Part shown: positions 57,535-60,000 of the stretch, piece by piece
Position numbering within the stretch: position 1 is the first letter of the stretch
How the letters are laid out: each line of letters begins with the position of its first letter
Source: Chrysomallon squamiferum
Lineage: Eukaryota > Mollusca > Gastropoda > Neomphalida > Peltospiridae
Length of the DNA stretch: 60,000 nucleotides
NCBI GenBank assembly: GCA_012295275.1
Contig: CM022670.1
Location: forward strand, 64,001 to 124,000
Direction: 5' to 3'
Translations under genes and position numbers: made by a program
Notes under the pieces: model-generated
The model's input: the letters and a program-made list of their open reading frames with translations, nothing else
Told to the model about the DNA's origin: nothing
The model's database searches: none

Positions 57535-60000
57535 TATGTTTGATTTTAGCCTTTTTAACAGCAGTGTTTATAATCTTGTTATTCAGTTTTATTTTATGGT
57601 TGAAATTAATGTAAATGTATTTGACAGTATTTACAGGTGCAGTGATTAACCCAACGAAAATATAAATCCCATAATATTCAAAGTACTAATCTCAGTAAAG
57701 ATATTATTTCTAAACTATATTTTTCATCTGCAATTACAAAAAAGATTATGAAAATAAATTCCCCAACAACGGGATCCTAATAATTTATCAACATAAAATC
57801 TTACAGAATTTTTAAAGTTTTATTTTTCAGTTTAGTTGATTTTAAACATTAATTTTCATTTTATTAATTGTATTTTTCTTTGTTACTTCTATATGTAATA
57901 TTATTTATATTGTGCCTTTGTATTTATTAATACATTCAACTGTTATTTGTTAATGCATACAATTCTACTAGCATATCAGCATTATTTTATTGTGCCAGAT
58001 GTTTGTGAAATATTCCAGTATTTTCTCTTTTTGGGGGCTGGATAGGGCATTTAACCACATCATCATTATTTTCAGTATTTGCCATAATTTATTAACATGA
58101 AGTATTGAAATGTGAATTTTGTATTTTTTCCATGACATCTGAGCTACTTAATCTTAGTGAGGTGCTTATTTTTACAAAATGTATTACTGCTTCTCTAAAG
58201 TAAGTACTTTATATATTTTATAATTTATCCAAGAAAACTTTAGCTGAAGCTTTTGTTTAGATATTTTCCTGCATTAAAATACTTAAAACCTTGGCATTTT
58301 TAGTCCTTGAAACCACTTAGTGAAGCAGGGCAACAAGCAGTCTATTACTATTTTCTATTAATTTATTTATTTATTTTTTTTTTTTTAACAGTACTCACTC
58401 ATTTTAGTTCACTGTTTTATAGTTCATAGTTAATAAAATTAAAGTTACTTAATGAGAAATTATTGTAATTAAATTTCCGTCCACATTTTTCTATTTTTAG
58501 TAATTAAAATGAGTGATTAATCTAAAGTGGTTTTAATCTTGTTAATTATGTAAATATTAGCAAGTCTTATTCTGATAACATTCAGCTTCTACAATTTGAT
58601 CATTTTAAATTATACATATCTCAGATTTTCATTTTGATTTGTATTATTTAAAAATATTTTTATTTATTTATAGTGTACAAAGCATTATAACAATGTGTAT
58701 CTCATGTTATCAATCAAAACTTTTACATTTGTTAATACATACAATACTTTACTTAAGTTTACTTAACAAAATGAATGACAAATTTAATTTGAAATAACCA
58801 AGAATTAGGACATCACTGACACATTTGCATTATCCATCAGCTTTCAAGTATTTTTATATTTCTATGTAAAACTGGATGTCATATTTACATTAAAAAATAT
58901 ATATCTATATATATATATATAAAAGAATAAAATGGCAGCTTCCTTCAAATGCCATTGATTTGTTATTGTCTGGTCAAAGGTTTATTTTTAGTAATGATTG
59001 CTCTTCAGTTACTAAGAAGCATACAATATATTTATGATGCCAGTACTGTAAGTAAGAATTGATGTATATATAGGAATTAATACAGTTCAACTTTCAGAGT
59101 ATTACTGTTTATTTATTTATTTATTCAGGGGGTATCTATTTTATTTTAATTATTATTATTAGTAGTAGTAGTGTTATTTTAAAAGCAATAAAACAGTTTA
59201 TCATTTTTTTATTTAAAAAAGAATATACCAGTTGTAATTATCTTGTGTGATTTTGTATGTGTGTGTGTGTGTGATTTTATTTCCAAACCAGGTGAATTTT
59301 AAAATTTAAAGTGATAACTGATTTTTAACGTAACTCACCATCTACATAGGGAATATTAACATATCAAAATATTGTGTTTTCTGTGTAATAAAATGTTTTA
59401 AATGACACTTGTTAATGAAATGTGTTTTATTGAATTTTGGAGTTTGGGGGTATTGTGTTTGTAAATGTTTTCATTTTAAATAATGTATTTAAATAAAATA
59501 CAGTGTAACTGTTATGACTTTTCATATGCATATAATGAATAATATTTATATTTTAAAAATAAAATGAAATGAAATAAAATAAAATAAAAAAAAAAATCCC
59601 TGGCATAATGCACTTAAATTTCACCAAAATGGTTTACTTGATTATTCTACTAAAACACAGCCAATGTAATGAAAATTATAATACAATTCCACTACAGAAC
59701 TGAATGCTCTACATTAATTTACATTAGTGGAGAGTTGAATCAAAAATGAGCTGTGTCAACAAGAAATTAAAAAATATTGATGCTGACTGGCTTGTATAAT
59801 TTTTATGTCAGGTTATTGTTAGGGTTTTAAAAAAAAAAAAAAATTGTTTGTTTTGGAGGGGGTGGAATGCAAATCATTTCATTTTGTGAAATAAAAAATT
59901 GATTTCAAAAGCCATTTATTATTTTCACTTTTATTTCCAATTTGTAATGTACAGTTTCTTACACTGATAAACAGATAATCCTGAGCATTTTAATTATATC
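57535..60000. other. TRMT9B 3' flank, no gene seen
   Basis: AT-rich with T runs, TTTA and ATT repeats and a short GT run (about 59258-59272). AATAAA hexamers occur at several places, including about 59386, so a long 3' UTR is possible. No coding exon is supported. Confidence 0.55.

Overview
This is a eukaryotic, very AT-rich genomic window with long microsatellites and spliced genes whose introns follow GT-AG. A degenerate SINE at about 27.2 kb (minus strand) carries sequence I recognise from tRNA-derived SINEs common in mollusc genomes. Together with the gene structures it suggests a mollusc, probably a gastropod; the species is not determined. Four conserved multi-exon genes were reconstructed exon by exon. 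For CHM, LIAS and TRMT9B the exon lengths sum exactly to an open frame (725, 391 and 716 codons). INPP4 (about 1,015 codons) also fits, apart from one uncertain exon end.

Layout. 0-5.1 kb: no gene found; microsatellites and a pogo-like MITE. 5.1-24.3 kb, minus strand: an INPP4-type phosphatidylinositol-3,4-bisphosphate 4-phosphatase with an N-terminal PH domain ahead of the C2 domain. It has a pair of equal-length, homologous, frame-incompatible exons that look mutually exclusive. 24.3-25.6 kb: a divergent promoter region with an internal 250-bp-offset duplication. 25.6-35.3 kb, plus strand: Rab escort protein (CHM/REP), with a single-exon gene for an unrecognised helical plus acidic protein nested in one intron. 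37.2-44.8 kb, minus strand: lipoyl synthase (LIAS), convergent with CHM. 44.8-57.5 kb, plus strand: TRMT9B-type tRNA-methyltransferase-like gene, divergent from LIAS, probably with noncoding first exon(s). 57.5-60 kb: 3' flank with no gene seen.

Mobile DNA. Two broken copies of one ZNF862-like hAT transposase lie in inverted orientation, in the last LIAS intron and in the first coding intron of TRMT9B. A FLYWCH zinc-finger relic lies between inverted repeats in an INPP4 intron. All three coding relics are antisense to the gene that holds them. A 437-bp foldback MITE with an intact AAAT target duplication sits in another INPP4 intron.

The four conserved genes are housekeeping genes and do not form one pathway. 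INPP4 (endosomal phosphoinositides) and CHM (Rab prenylation) both act in membrane traffic and share a divergent promoter region, but a functional link is only inference. The most notable observations are the INPP4 exon pair, the nested unrecognised gene and the PH-C2-phosphatase architecture.
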